Shown here piece by piece: positions 24,704-30,448 of a stretch of DNA of 32,071 bases. How positions within the stretch are numbered: the stretch's first letter is position 1; every line of letters starts with the position of its first letter. The DNA is from a virus. The translations under genes and the position numbers were made by a program. The DNA is taken from positions 1 to 32,071 of IMG/VR virus record IMGVR_UViG_3300043544_000306. One strand, 5' to 3'. The notes below the pieces were generated by a model. It saw only the letters and a list, made by a program, of their open reading frames with translations, was not told the DNA's origin and ran no database searches.

Positions 24704-24825
24704 TGGAACCGCGCCCTCTTCAGCAAGGCGCGAGCAACGGACAGGCCCGGGTTCTGGAACGGGACACTGCTGAGAGGCGGACGTAACGGAGCAGCCGGGT
24801 TCCTGGAACCGAACACTGCTGAGAG
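24704..24825. repeat. three tandem ~50-bp repeats near the terminase operon
   Basis: The motif TGGAAC recurs at 24704, 24755 and 24804. The last two copies share ACACTGCTGAGAG exactly (24764-24776 and 24813-24825), 49 bases apart. The first copy is more diverged and its second half forms a hairpin, CGCGCC (24710-24715) with GGCGCG (24727-24732). Possible iterons or packaging-site repeats. Confidence 0.6.
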
Positions 24826-24826
24826 C

Positions 24827-24861
24827 GCCCTCCTCTCCGCCGGCCCGGCGGAGAGGAGGGC
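24827..24861. repeat. 15-bp perfect hairpin
   Basis: GCCCTCCTCTCCGCC (24827-24841) pairs with GGCGGAGAGGAGGGC (24847-24861) around a five-base loop. No T-run follows on either strand, so it is a very stable structural element or a terminator needing another factor. Confidence 0.7.
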
Positions 24862-25094
24862 CCCCGCGTAAGCGAAGAGCTCAAAACGCACTGAGCTGAG
24901 TGCCGGGCTTAACCGGGAAAGGTTGAAAGACAGGCAGGTCAGTTCTTTCAAAAAAGAAAACACCTCCTGAACGAGCAATGCTGAAAACGTGATTGCCACA
25001 GAACAGTTTCAAAGCGTAAAAATCGCTCTGAAGCTACATGTTGGCTAAAAAGAAACGTTTCAAGTCTAGAGGCCGTTCTTAGCTGAAAACACTC

Positions 25095-25126
25095 AACTCA
25101 AACCTGAGTTTGGTTTTTCTTTTTTC
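25095..25126 (+). terminator. terminator-like hairpin with T-run
   Basis: AACTCA (25095-25100), loop AACC, TGAGTT (25105-25110), followed by GGTTTTTCTTTTTT. The stem is short but the T-run is long, typical of an intrinsic terminator for rightward transcription. Confidence 0.5.
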
Positions 25127-25226
25127 TGAATTGACTTTAGCTCTGGCTCACAAACATTTCCGTGAAGCATGGCTTTTCACAGTGAAACGCTCTGAATCCC
25201 GATATGTCCGTTGAGTGAAACGAATG

Positions 25227-25272
25227 AGACATCATGCTCCTCACTCGCGTTCGGAGCATGATGTCTTTCCTT
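25227..25272 (+). terminator. strong hairpin with T-rich tail
   Basis: A perfect 14-bp stem: AGACATCATGCTCC (25227-25240) with GGAGCATGATGTCT (25253-25266), loop of 12 bases, followed by TTTCCTTTCC. It could end a rightward transcript coming from the region before it. Confidence 0.55.
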
Positions 25273-25480
25273 TCCTGCAAAGCTCTAGATGTTGGAACCA
25301 GGAACATTGGGATTCTGCCTTCAACGAAAACTTCTTGCATGAAGTTTTAGACGTTTCGAAAAACCCCACATTCCCCCCAATCGAGAAAAACTCCTCTAAC
25401 ACCCACCCCCACCCGTGCAAATTCCCGAAGGGAAAAATAAAAGATACGCGGCCGAAAATTTTTGCGCCGCCGCAAAATTG

Positions 25481-25877
25481 CCGCTGCGCCTCGAAAACGC
25501 CGCGGCAGTAGTTTCCTACCAGCGTGAGGCGTTCCGCGGCGCTACGGCCATTCTGTGAGCCCAGGGAGCCATTCGCTGCCTGGCACGGCCGGAACCCGCG
25601 CGCGTACCAGGTTTCAGCCGGCCGAACGGGTGCGCGTATTGGATATGGGGGGAGCCATCCCCCCGCGCGCGCACTCGCGACCCGGACCAACCTCTGGCCG
25701 CTAACCCCGCAGGGCGACAGGCGAGGGTGCCCCAGGCGGCCGTGCTGATTGCCATAACTCAGATAATGCGAGACTCGGACCGAACCGATGCCGTCTCCCC
25801 TGGCGTCCGTGGTGCTGCATGGCTGCCGGGCAAATCGGGTGCTGCCAGCATGCGCGATGGCGGCACTGGGGATGGAT
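25481..25877. other. GC-rich non-coding stretch
   Basis: No gene with acceptable start, ribosome site and composition is seen. It contains a 7-bp G/C stem GGGGGGA (25647-25653) with TCCCCCC (25658-25664) around a GCCA loop. Otherwise no recognisable feature. Confidence 0.4.
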
Positions 25878-26105
25878 TGTCTCCACCATCTCCCATCTTC
25901 CATCTCCCGTCTCCACCATCTCCTGCTGTCTCCCCCATCCCTGTCGTCTCCACCATCTCCCATCCCATCTCCCCCATCTCCCCCATCTCCCATCTCCCGT
26001 CTCTCCCATCTCTCATCTCCCATCCCTCCCATCCCTGTCGTCTCCACCATCTCCCGTCTCCCCATCCCTGCCGTCTCTGCCGTCTCCCTGGCATGTCTCC
26101 CAGCA
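25878..26105. repeat. CT-rich degenerate repeat of CATCTCC / CGTCTCC units
   Basis: More than 25 irregular copies of 7-9 base units (CATCTCCC, CGTCTCC, CATCCC) follow each other, giving an almost pure pyrimidine + strand and a G-rich minus strand (GGGAGATGG). A 28-base segment beginning CCCATCCCTGTCGTCTCCAC is present twice exactly (25934-25961 and 26028-26055), so the tract grew by duplication. The open frames within it are shadows. Weaker GTCTCC copies continue to about 26160. Candidate origin iterons, packaging site or G-quadruplex-forming tract. Confidence 0.75.
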
Positions 26106-26211
26106 GTGCCGTTTGCCCTGGTGACACGCCATCGTCTCCTGGTGATCCCTCGCGTCTCCGTCTCTGTTTCGTCGGCCCAATCGGAACATGACCCATCCCC
26201 AGTTACATGTA

Positions 26212-26240
26212 TTGACTCCCTGGCGCGATTGCCGTACTGT
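26212..26240 (+). promoter_or_regulatory. sigma70-like promoter for rightward genes
   Basis: TTGACT (26212-26217), 17-base spacer, TACTGT (26235-26240). Transcription would start near 26247 and run into the gene at 26290. The leader begins with a small hairpin TGGGCC/GGCCCA. A 10-base palindrome TGGCGCGCCA lies before the ribosome site and might bind a regulator. Confidence 0.6.
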
Positions 26241-26289
26241 GGGCCTGTGCGGCCCAGGATGGCGCGCCAGACAACAACCAGGAGGAACC

Positions 26290-26820
26290 ATGAGCACCAC
26301 CACCACCACCACCACCATCGAGGCTACCCGCTATTACTGGCGGTGCACCGATTGTCTTGCGGGCACCGTCACCACCGAGACGTTCGGGGCAGAGGTACCC
26401 ACTATTTGCAACCTCTGCCAGGGGCCTGTACGGCTGCTGGGCCCTGTTGACGGCATCGAGGCGCACTGGGTGCGAGTGCTGCATCTGAGCCCCTGCGATC
26501 ACCGTTGCACTCGCGCTCGTGGCCGACGCTGCGAGTGCGAGTGCCTGGGGCGCATGCATGGCAGTGGCCTGGTTCGCGAAGTTGAGCGTATTGGGGGTGC
26601 TATCCGGCTCACCCCGTCATTCGACGCGGAGGCCGCGATTGCCCGGGCTGAGGAGTTCCGGGCAATTCGGCAGCGTATCCGTGAAGCCCTCAATGCCCGG
26701 TACGGCCGGTGCTGGTCACAGTACTACCTCGCCGCCTACGGTGAGCTTGCTAACCTGGCAACGCATCAGTCGCGCATGAAGAAGGCGGCGAGACTGCTGC
26801 GCGAAATTGCGAGAGGCTAA
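26290..26820 (+). CDS. Cys-rich zinc-ribbon phage protein
   Basis: The ATG at 26290 follows AGGAGG by four bases; the longer open frame from 26188 is not used. The 176-residue product starts with a run of Thr (MSTTTTTTTIEATRYYWRC) encoded by repeated ACC. C19-x2-C22 with C40-x2-C43 form a zinc ribbon. A second cluster, SPCDHRCTRARGRRCECECL then GRMHGSG (C69, C73, C81, C83, C85, H90), resembles the C..AxGxxCxCxCxGxxHG cluster of uncharacterised phage proteins. The C-terminal half is helical and basic. It is the first gene after the promoter and is followed by a twin hairpin and the 182-residue gene. Role unknown; nucleic-acid binding is plausible. Confidence 0.85.
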   Translation: MSTTTTTTTIEATRYYWRCTDCLAGTVTTETFGAEVPTICNLCQGPVRLLGPVDGIEAHWVRVLHLSPCDHRCTRARGRRCECECLGRMHGSGLVREVERIGGAIRLTPSFDAEAAIARAEEFRAIRQRIREALNARYGRCWSQYYLAAYGELANLATHQSRMKKAARLLREIARG

Positions 26821-26826
26821 GCCGAA

Positions 26827-26892
26827 ACGGGGCTTCGGCCCCGTCTGCCCCGGGTGGCCGCCGGGGCGCTGAATGAGGCAGGCCACAGGAGG
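26827..26892 (+). ncRNA. twin-hairpin leader element, copy 1 (cis-regulatory RNA candidate)
   Basis: Hairpin 1 is ACGGGGC-TTCG-GCCCCGT (26827-26844). Hairpin 2 is GCCCCGG (26847-26853) with CCGGGGC (26861-26867). The loop of hairpin 2 carries TGGCC (26855-26859), which can pair with GGCCA (26881-26885) lying next to the ribosome site AGGAGG (26887-26892). The same layout is found before 27524 with different but still complementary stem bases, so the structure is kept rather than the sequence. It may control translation of the next gene, or end part of the upstream transcript. Confidence 0.6.
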
Positions 26893-26897
26893 ACCCA

Positions 26898-27446
26898 ATG
26901 ACCACCACCCTCACAACTTTCGCCGATCTCCTGGACGAGGCTCGCCGCTACCTCGGCGAGTACGACCAGGCCCGGGTCATCACCCGCGAGCAGGCCGTTG
27001 CGGAGGTCATCGAGCGCGCCGCCCAGCGATGGTGGGGCAAGCACGACCTCGGCGCAGTCAGCGACGAGGTCCTCGCCGACCTCCACCGGCTCGTCGAGGA
27101 AGAGGCCGACGCATACGCCGGGGAAATCGGCCGCTACCTCGACGACACGTACATCGGGCCGTGTATCGCCCGCGACCTCGTCCTCGGCTACGCCTGGCTT
27201 CCCCGGGCTCTTGCCGAAGACGAGGTGGTCGACAACGGCTGCCGCTACGCCTTCTACGTGTGGGAGGACGGCTCCTGCACTCTGGACTGCACCGAGCCGG
27301 ACGCACCCGAGAACGAATGGTGGAGCTACCCCTTCGCCCCGAACGAGGACGTCCGCTGGTTCGAGGGCGTGCCCCAGCACGTCCTCGGCCGGTTCCATCA
27401 GCTCAAGCAGGAGGCCATCGAGAGCAGGGTCGCCAAGGCCAGCTAG
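26898..27446 (+). CDS. 182-residue acidic protein, unknown, with duplicated domains
   Basis: It starts MTTTLTTFADLLDEARRYLG after AGGAGG. The N-terminal half is helical with VIERAAQRWWGKHDLGAVSD and LHRLVEEEADAYA. Nearly the same pattern (VERAARRWWRRHGRG then LFRLIDEELTKAA) occurs in the minus-strand gene at 29567-29872. The C-terminal half (YVWEDGSCTLDC; YPFAPNEDVRWFEGVPQHVL) resembles the C-terminal part of the next gene (YADGSRELILCGPEG; YPVAPEEW, IEGIPTDVL). No known family is recognised. It lies between two copies of the twin-hairpin element. Confidence 0.85.
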   Translation: MTTTLTTFADLLDEARRYLGEYDQARVITREQAVAEVIERAAQRWWGKHDLGAVSDEVLADLHRLVEEEADAYAGEIGRYLDDTYIGPCIARDLVLGYAWLPRALAEDEVVDNGCRYAFYVWEDGSCTLDCTEPDAPENEWWSYPFAPNEDVRWFEGVPQHVLGRFHQLKQEAIESRVAKAS

Positions 27447-27451
27447 TCGAA

Positions 27452-27518
27452 ACGGGAGCAATGCTCCCGTCTGCCCTGAGATGGCCGTCAGGGCACTGAA
27501 GATGGCAGGCCAAGGAGG
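27452..27518 (+). ncRNA. twin-hairpin leader element, copy 2 (cis-regulatory RNA candidate)
   Basis: Hairpin 1 is ACGGGAGC-AAT-GCTCCCGT (27452-27470). Hairpin 2 is GCCCTGA (27473-27479) with TCAGGGC (27488-27494). The loop TGGCC (27482-27486) can pair with GGCCA (27508-27512), just before AGGAGG (27513-27518). The distance from TGGCC to GGCCA is 21 bases in both copies. Compared with copy 1, stem changes are compensatory (CGG/CCG to TGA/TCA). Confidence 0.6.
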
Positions 27519-27523
27519 ACGAG

Positions 27524-27856
27524 ATGATGGCTAACGTGACTGAGACTGACTGGGGCCTTGTCAGGGTCGACGGGACGGGCATCGGCCCGTGCCTGGCGAT
27601 CATGGACGCTACGGCCGACCGGGCCGCTACCGCCGTCGATAGCACCGGCTGGGAGTGGACGGTGCTGCAATACGCCGACGGCAGCAGGGAGCTCATCCTT
27701 TGCGGGCCCGAGGGGCAGACCAGCCCGCTCAGCGGGTATCCGGTCGCCCCCGAGGAGTGGCTGGAGGACATCGAGGGCATCCCGACCGATGTCCTCGACG
27801 AGCTCGCGGCCGCCGGCATCCACCGCGTGCGGCGGCCTGGGCCGGCTCCCCGCTAG
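27524..27856 (+). CDS. 110-residue protein related to the preceding gene's C-terminus
   Basis: It starts MMANVTETDWGLVRVDGTGI with AGGAGG upstream (the second ATG, 27527, is equally possible). It contains GWEWTVLQYADGSRELILCG, then YPVAPEEWLEDIEGIPTDVL. That matches the second half of the 182-residue protein in order and motif, so the two genes probably share a duplicated domain. Function unknown. It ends 20 bases before a strong hairpin that also faces the minus-strand gene. Confidence 0.8.
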   Translation: MMANVTETDWGLVRVDGTGIGPCLAIMDATADRAATAVDSTGWEWTVLQYADGSRELILCGPEGQTSPLSGYPVAPEEWLEDIEGIPTDVLDELAAAGIHRVRRPGPAPR

Positions 27857-27869
27857 GATGCCCGCCACC

Positions 27870-28318
27870 CAACCTAACGTGGCGCTCCAGGAGACGGAGC
27901 GCCACGTTCGCGTTTACCACGTGAACGGCCCAGCGCTCCAGCGGCAGGCCGGCGCTCGAGAACCACCCGCCATCACCCACGGTCCTCGGGATCCACCGGA
28001 TCTCGCACCACGCCACCGCCAGCACCTCGTCAGCCTGCCTGTCGGGCCAGCCGGCCGGCCACAGCACCTCGCGCAGCTGCGCCTTGGTCAGCTGCGCGGG
28101 CCATGGCGCGGCCCACCTGGGGCTCGACGTCTGTCGAGCGCCGACACCTGCGCCCCGGCCAGCCATGCAGATGCCGCGTGTTCGGCCGTGACAATGCCAG
28201 GCGAAGCCGACAGCCCTGCAGGCGCACGACACCTGGTCAGCATCGTGGCTGCCGCCAGCACTGCCGGCCATCGGGCCCAGGCGCGCCTCCGATGGCGGCA
28301 ACCGGGGCTCCTGTGCAC
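27870..28318 (-). pseudogene. degenerate secreted lytic transglycosylase-like gene
   Basis: A GTG at 28318 opens a frame with a signal-peptide-like start (basic residues, WPAVLAAATMLTRC), then ASPGIVTAEHAASAWLAGAQ; this frame stops at 28088. In another frame the sequence goes on with PWPAQLTKAQLREVL, WPAGWPDRQADEVLAVAWCE, IRWIPRTVGDGG, then WFSSAGLPLERW and VVNANVALRLLE. The WCE-x-RW, VGDGG and VNA-x-VAL patterns fit lysozyme-like transglycosylases, where the Glu in WCE is catalytic. The SLGLFQ motif that normally follows VGDGG is missing. One frameshift near 28100 plus this in-frame loss suggest a decayed gene. No ribosome site is seen and no stop follows the domain. A host-derived or phage lysis gene remnant is likely. 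Confidence 0.4.
27876..27908. terminator. bidirectional terminator-like hairpin
   Basis: A perfect 13-bp stem, AACGTGGCGCTCC (27876-27888) with GGAGCGCCACGTT (27896-27908), and a seven-base loop, between a rightward gene and a leftward one. It has no clear T-run. The same DNA encodes NVALRLLERHV in the degenerate transglycosylase frame. Confidence 0.6.
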
Positions 28319-28642
28319 CGCATCGCGTCGTTGGAGGCGACAAAACGTCTGCCAAATTGGCCCTGCTCACCCTGCCACGAGGTGCGCGCCGCAGGGTGCC
28401 TTCCGGCCCTAAATTCCCTATAGCCGATACCGGGGCCGAACTTTTGTCCCGAACGCCGGGTGCGGCGCGTTTCGTCTCTTCCTGCGTGGACGATCGCTTC
28501 CTTACCGCCTTTTCTGCCTCATGCCTGGCCGCGGCGCCGTTATGCAGCACGAGCCCGCCACCCGTACGGCTTTCCGCTGCGAATCGCCGGTCGGCTCTGC
28601 GCCCCAAAGCGTGCGTTCCCGGAACGATTGCCATCGATCGCA
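28319..28642. other. gap without a convincing gene
   Basis: Open frames on both strands lack ribosome sites and normal composition. One hairpin is present: CACCCTGC (28368-28375) with GCAGGGTG (28391-28398). A TATAGG box on the minus strand near 28424 might be a -10 for the degenerate gene. Confidence 0.35.
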
Positions 28643-28846
28643 TCATCCACGCCGTCTGCGCCGCTGATCAGGGGCCTCGCGCTCCCGCAGTGCCTCGTCA
28701 TGAGCGGCCAGCCAGCGTTCCGCCTGGTCCGGCCCGAACACGTGGCCGTAATCGCGGTCCGGCTCGCCCTCGAGCGTGACATACTCCGTCTCGCCGGTCG
28801 CGAGGTCGAGCCAGACCGGCACCCGGACTGACACGCGGCCCGTCAC
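28643..28846 (-). CDS. 67-residue unknown protein
   Basis: GTG at 28846 overlaps the stop of the 21-residue peptide (GTGA), so it is translation-coupled; the larger open frame from 29029 is not used. The product starts MTGRVSVRVPVWLDLATGET and continues YVTLEGEPDRDYGHVFGPDQ, AERWLAAHDEALRERE, then ends in RRRRRG. A beta N-terminus is followed by a helix. Unknown family. Confidence 0.65.
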   Translation of the reverse strand: MTGRVSVRVPVWLDLATGETEYVTLEGEPDRDYGHVFGPDQAERWLAAHDEALREREAPDQRRRRRG

Positions 28847-28908
28847 TGCACCGCCCTCTGCGCCTGGCCGATGGTAATGGCGTTCAGGATGGCCATAGCC
28901 CGGGTCAT
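28843..28908 (-). CDS. 21-residue hydrophobic peptide (start-cassette copy A)
   Basis: ATG at 28908 with GGAGGACGGGC upstream. The product is MTRAMAILNAITIGQAQRAV plus Q, coupled to the next gene through GTGA. The region 28892-28920 is identical over 29 bases to 30036-30064, where MTRAMATFIAV begins. The related MTPTMATLITG begins at 29872. The ATG lies in the loop of a short CGGG/CCCG hairpin. Leader peptide or tiny membrane protein. Confidence 0.5.
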   Translation of the reverse strand: MTRAMAILNAITIGQAQRAVQ

Positions 28909-29078
28909 GCCCGTCCTCCAGTTGTGAGATCTGTCGGTATCTTGCGCTCCAGCACCTCCAGCACGCACTGATGCTCGGCCTGGTATCAGCTATGCGCGTG
29001 GAGCGGCATTGGTAATGTAACAGCGGCAATGCAGTAAAGATAGGAATCGCGTATCTGCTTCATGCTGAAGCGCTGCTG

Positions 29079-29087
29079 TGCTATACT
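29079..29087 (+). promoter_or_regulatory. extended -10 promoter, leaderless start of the DUF3037-like gene
   Basis: TGC-TATACT ends six bases before the ATG at 29094, so the transcript would begin at the start codon. A weak TTCATG is 17 bases further upstream. This supports 29094, rather than the inner ATG at 29160, as the start. Confidence 0.6.
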
Positions 29088-29093
29088 AGCGCT

Positions 29094-29540
29094 ATGACTG
29101 CTTCCAGTTCTCCCGCACCAGATGATGTGATTACTGGCAGATCGCCTGAAGGATGCCGAATGACTGCTGCTACGGATGTCCAGAAGGCATACTTCACTCT
29201 CATACGTTGGTTAGAAAGTCCTGGTCGTGGCGAGGCCAAGAACCTCGGCGTCATCCTTTTCGATGCGGAGGGCGCCTGGATGAAGGTGAAGGTCGCTCCC
29301 CTCAAGCGGATTCTCCCGAGCCTGGCCGATACCGTCGTGGACGACTACCTCGGCCACCTCGAAGGTCGCGCGCAGGAAAGCAAGGGCTTCACACTTACTG
29401 AGGTTCGAGAGCTGTTCGAGACACATGTGCACTCGTTACAGTTCACCGAGCCACGGCCGGCGGCCGTGGCCGCAGACGAGAACGGCCCCGATGCCACCGT
29501 TGATGCCCTTTACAGTGCGTTGGTCGCGCCGCCCGAGTGA
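29094..29540 (+). CDS. DUF3037-like protein
   Basis: A 148-residue protein. From residue 32 it reads AYFTLIRWLESPGRGEAKNL, GVILFDAEGAWMKVKV. This is the DUF3037 pattern (Y..LRY.P...RGE..N.GV.LF), a family of unknown function common in bacteria and mobile DNA. The rest is helical and acidic (LADTVVDDYLGHLEGRAQES; TEVRELFETHV). An ATG at 29160 with AAGGA upstream is a possible second start, and then the first 22 residues would be absent. The usual HipA-like or aminotransferase partner of DUF3037 is not visible here. The gene is flanked by the two copies of the 29-base repeat. Confidence 0.8.
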   Translation: MTASSSPAPDDVITGRSPEGCRMTAATDVQKAYFTLIRWLESPGRGEAKNLGVILFDAEGAWMKVKVAPLKRILPSLADTVVDDYLGHLEGRAQESKGFTLTEVRELFETHVHSLQFTEPRPAAVAADENGPDATVDALYSALVAPPE

Positions 29541-29566
29541 TCGCATCAGGAAGTGAGCGGTTTTGC

Positions 29567-29872
29567 CTAACGGCTCTTCTTGGCTGCTTTGGTGAGTTCC
29601 TCGTCTATGAGCCGGAAGAGCTCCATCTGCTCATCATGGCCAAAGACGCCGCGTCCATGCCGGCGCCACCAACGACGGGCGGCTCTTTCAACCGCTTCTG
29701 CGGATAGGACCCAAGGCAACGCCTCCGCTTCTTCGCTCCATGCGGCGTACTCCTCCGCGAGGTCTTCCACGTCGTCCAAGCTGTTGACAATCATGTGCTT
29801 CGTCACTCGGTTAGCTGCGCCGATGGCGCCGATGACGGCGCCGGTGATCAGGGTGGCCATGGTTGGGGTCAT
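29567..29872 (-). CDS. 101-residue membrane-anchored protein (ERAARRWW family)
   Basis: The ATG at 29872 has AGGAGGACGAGC upstream; the longer frame to 30052 joins it to another small gene and is not accepted. The N-terminus MTPTMATLITGAVIGAIGAA is a hydrophobic segment with GxxxG spacing. The rest is helical: SLDDVEDLAEEYAAWSEEAE, then LSAEAVERAARRWWRRHGRG and LFRLIDEELTKAAKKSR. The latter part matches the N-terminal half of the 182-residue rightward protein, so a family member was duplicated and inverted. Role unknown; it could be a membrane-bound form of a soluble protein. Confidence 0.7.
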   Translation of the reverse strand: MTPTMATLITGAVIGAIGAANRVTKHMIVNSLDDVEDLAEEYAAWSEEAEALPWVLSAEAVERAARRWWRRHGRGVFGHDEQMELFRLIDEELTKAAKKSR

Positions 29873-29897
29873 GCTCGTCCTCCTGTGATGGGGGTGA

Positions 29898-30052
29898 CTA
29901 CCAGCGCGCGTAGATGTGCGGGACGGTGCCTGTGCCCTGCGATGTCTGGTCTGTGCCGACCGGGTCGGACAGCGCCGCCGCCGCGCTGAACAGGTGGTTC
30001 GCCCGGCGCCGATGAATGCCACCGCGATGAAGGTTGCCATAGCCCGGGTCAT
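29898..30052 (-). pseudogene. small membrane protein gene with probable frameshift (start-cassette copy B)
   Basis: ATG at 30052 after GGAGGACGGGC begins MTRAMATFIAVAFIGAG and then turns into Arg/Ser/Thr-rich sequence unlike a protein. One frame over, the DNA right after the hydrophobic segment (near 30002-30009) reads ANHLFSAAAALSDPVGTDQT, then SQGTGTVPHIYARW and a stop at 29898. The likely original product is about 51 residues, interrupted by a one-base change or a sequencing error. A programmed shift cannot be excluded, but no clear slippery site is present. Confidence 0.5.
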
Positions 30053-30105
30053 GCCCGTCCTCCAGCGGTGCGGTCTGCCGGCATCTCGGCCTCCGCTTCC
30101 ATCAT
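30049..30105 (-). CDS. possible 18-residue leader peptide
   Basis: MMEAEAEMPADRTAGGRA ends in TGA overlapping the next ATG (ATGA). A homologous end, KIPTDLTTGGRA, overlaps the 28908 ATG in the same way. The ribosome site of the next gene lies within the last codons. It may be a coupled leader, or only conserved non-coding sequence. Confidence 0.25.
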   Translation of the reverse strand: MMEAEAEMPADRTAGGRA

Positions 30106-30106
30106 G

Positions 30107-30137
30107 CTTGCAGAACTGCTTGCAGTCCTGCTAGACT
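30107..30137 (+). promoter_or_regulatory. promoter with tandem 12-base repeats
   Basis: CTTGCAGAACTG (30107-30118) and CTTGCAGTCCTG (30119-30130) are direct repeats, a likely operator. TGC-TAGACT (30129-30137) is an extended -10; TTGCAG at 30108-30113 could be the -35 with an 18-base spacer. It would serve the gene at 30164, which has a normal ribosome site. The minus-strand genes start on the other side, so this is a divergent control region. Confidence 0.5.
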
Positions 30138-30163
30138 TACTGTATCACCCGTGGAGGAGGAGT

Positions 30164-30448
30164 ATGCAGGAGGAGCTCATCGACCCCGCGAAGTTCTTCC
30201 GGGAAGCAATTCGCGAGTCGTTTCTCCAGATGGATGCATGCGACAACGAGAAGGCCGGGGCCGAGCTCATCATCGGCGCCGGCTCGCTTGGGTACATCTC
30301 GCTCGTCGTCTCCTGGGACGTCTGCGCCTGGTCCGCAACCATCACGTTCGTCGCAATCGAGCGCGGCCTGCTCCGCTATGACAGCAGCGGACGCTCAGCC
30401 CGGTTGCTCGCGCCGTTGCTGCGCGGCTCCGCCATCCTCGAACCATGA
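30164..30448 (+). CDS. 94-residue unknown protein
   Basis: The ATG at 30164 follows GGAGGAGGAGT; the earlier GTG-started frame is not used. The product begins MQEELIDPAKFFREAIRESF and continues with EKAGAELIIGAGSLGYISLV and SWDVCAWSATITFVAIERGL. It has an amphipathic helix followed by beta strands, without a clear membrane segment. It overlaps the next gene by ATGA. Confidence 0.75.
   Translation: MQEELIDPAKFFREAIRESFLQMDACDNEKAGAELIIGAGSLGYISLVVSWDVCAWSATITFVAIERGLLRYDSSGRSARLLAPLLRGSAILEP

Larger units (their letters stand above)
24870..25480. other. AT-rich, gene-poor block with many hairpins
   Basis: Base composition drops sharply here compared with both flanks. No convincing coding frame was found; the open frames on both strands have poor composition and no good starts. 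Local stems are frequent: AGCTCA/TGAGCT (24878-24897), TTGAAAGA/TCTTTCAA (24923-24951), AACTCA/TGAGTT then a T-run (25095-25126), a 14-bp stem (25227-25266), and AAAACTTC/GAAGTTTT (25327-25348). The block could be an origin of replication, a packaging region or a large non-coding RNA. Confidence 0.5.

Noticed and set aside
24638-24999. Open frames on both strands across the ~50-bp repeats
   Set aside because: Repeated DNA gives repeated peptides in every frame. None has a clear start with a ribosome site except a weak TTG at 24951, which I do not trust.
25241-26065. Minus-strand frame rich in Met, Gly, Asp, Arg and Trp
   Set aside because: It is translation of the CT-rich repeat; composition is low complexity and there is no ribosome site.
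28357-28779. A + strand 140-codon frame
   Set aside because: No ribosome site, Arg/Ala/Pro-rich low-quality sequence, and it overlaps the coupled 67-residue minus gene.
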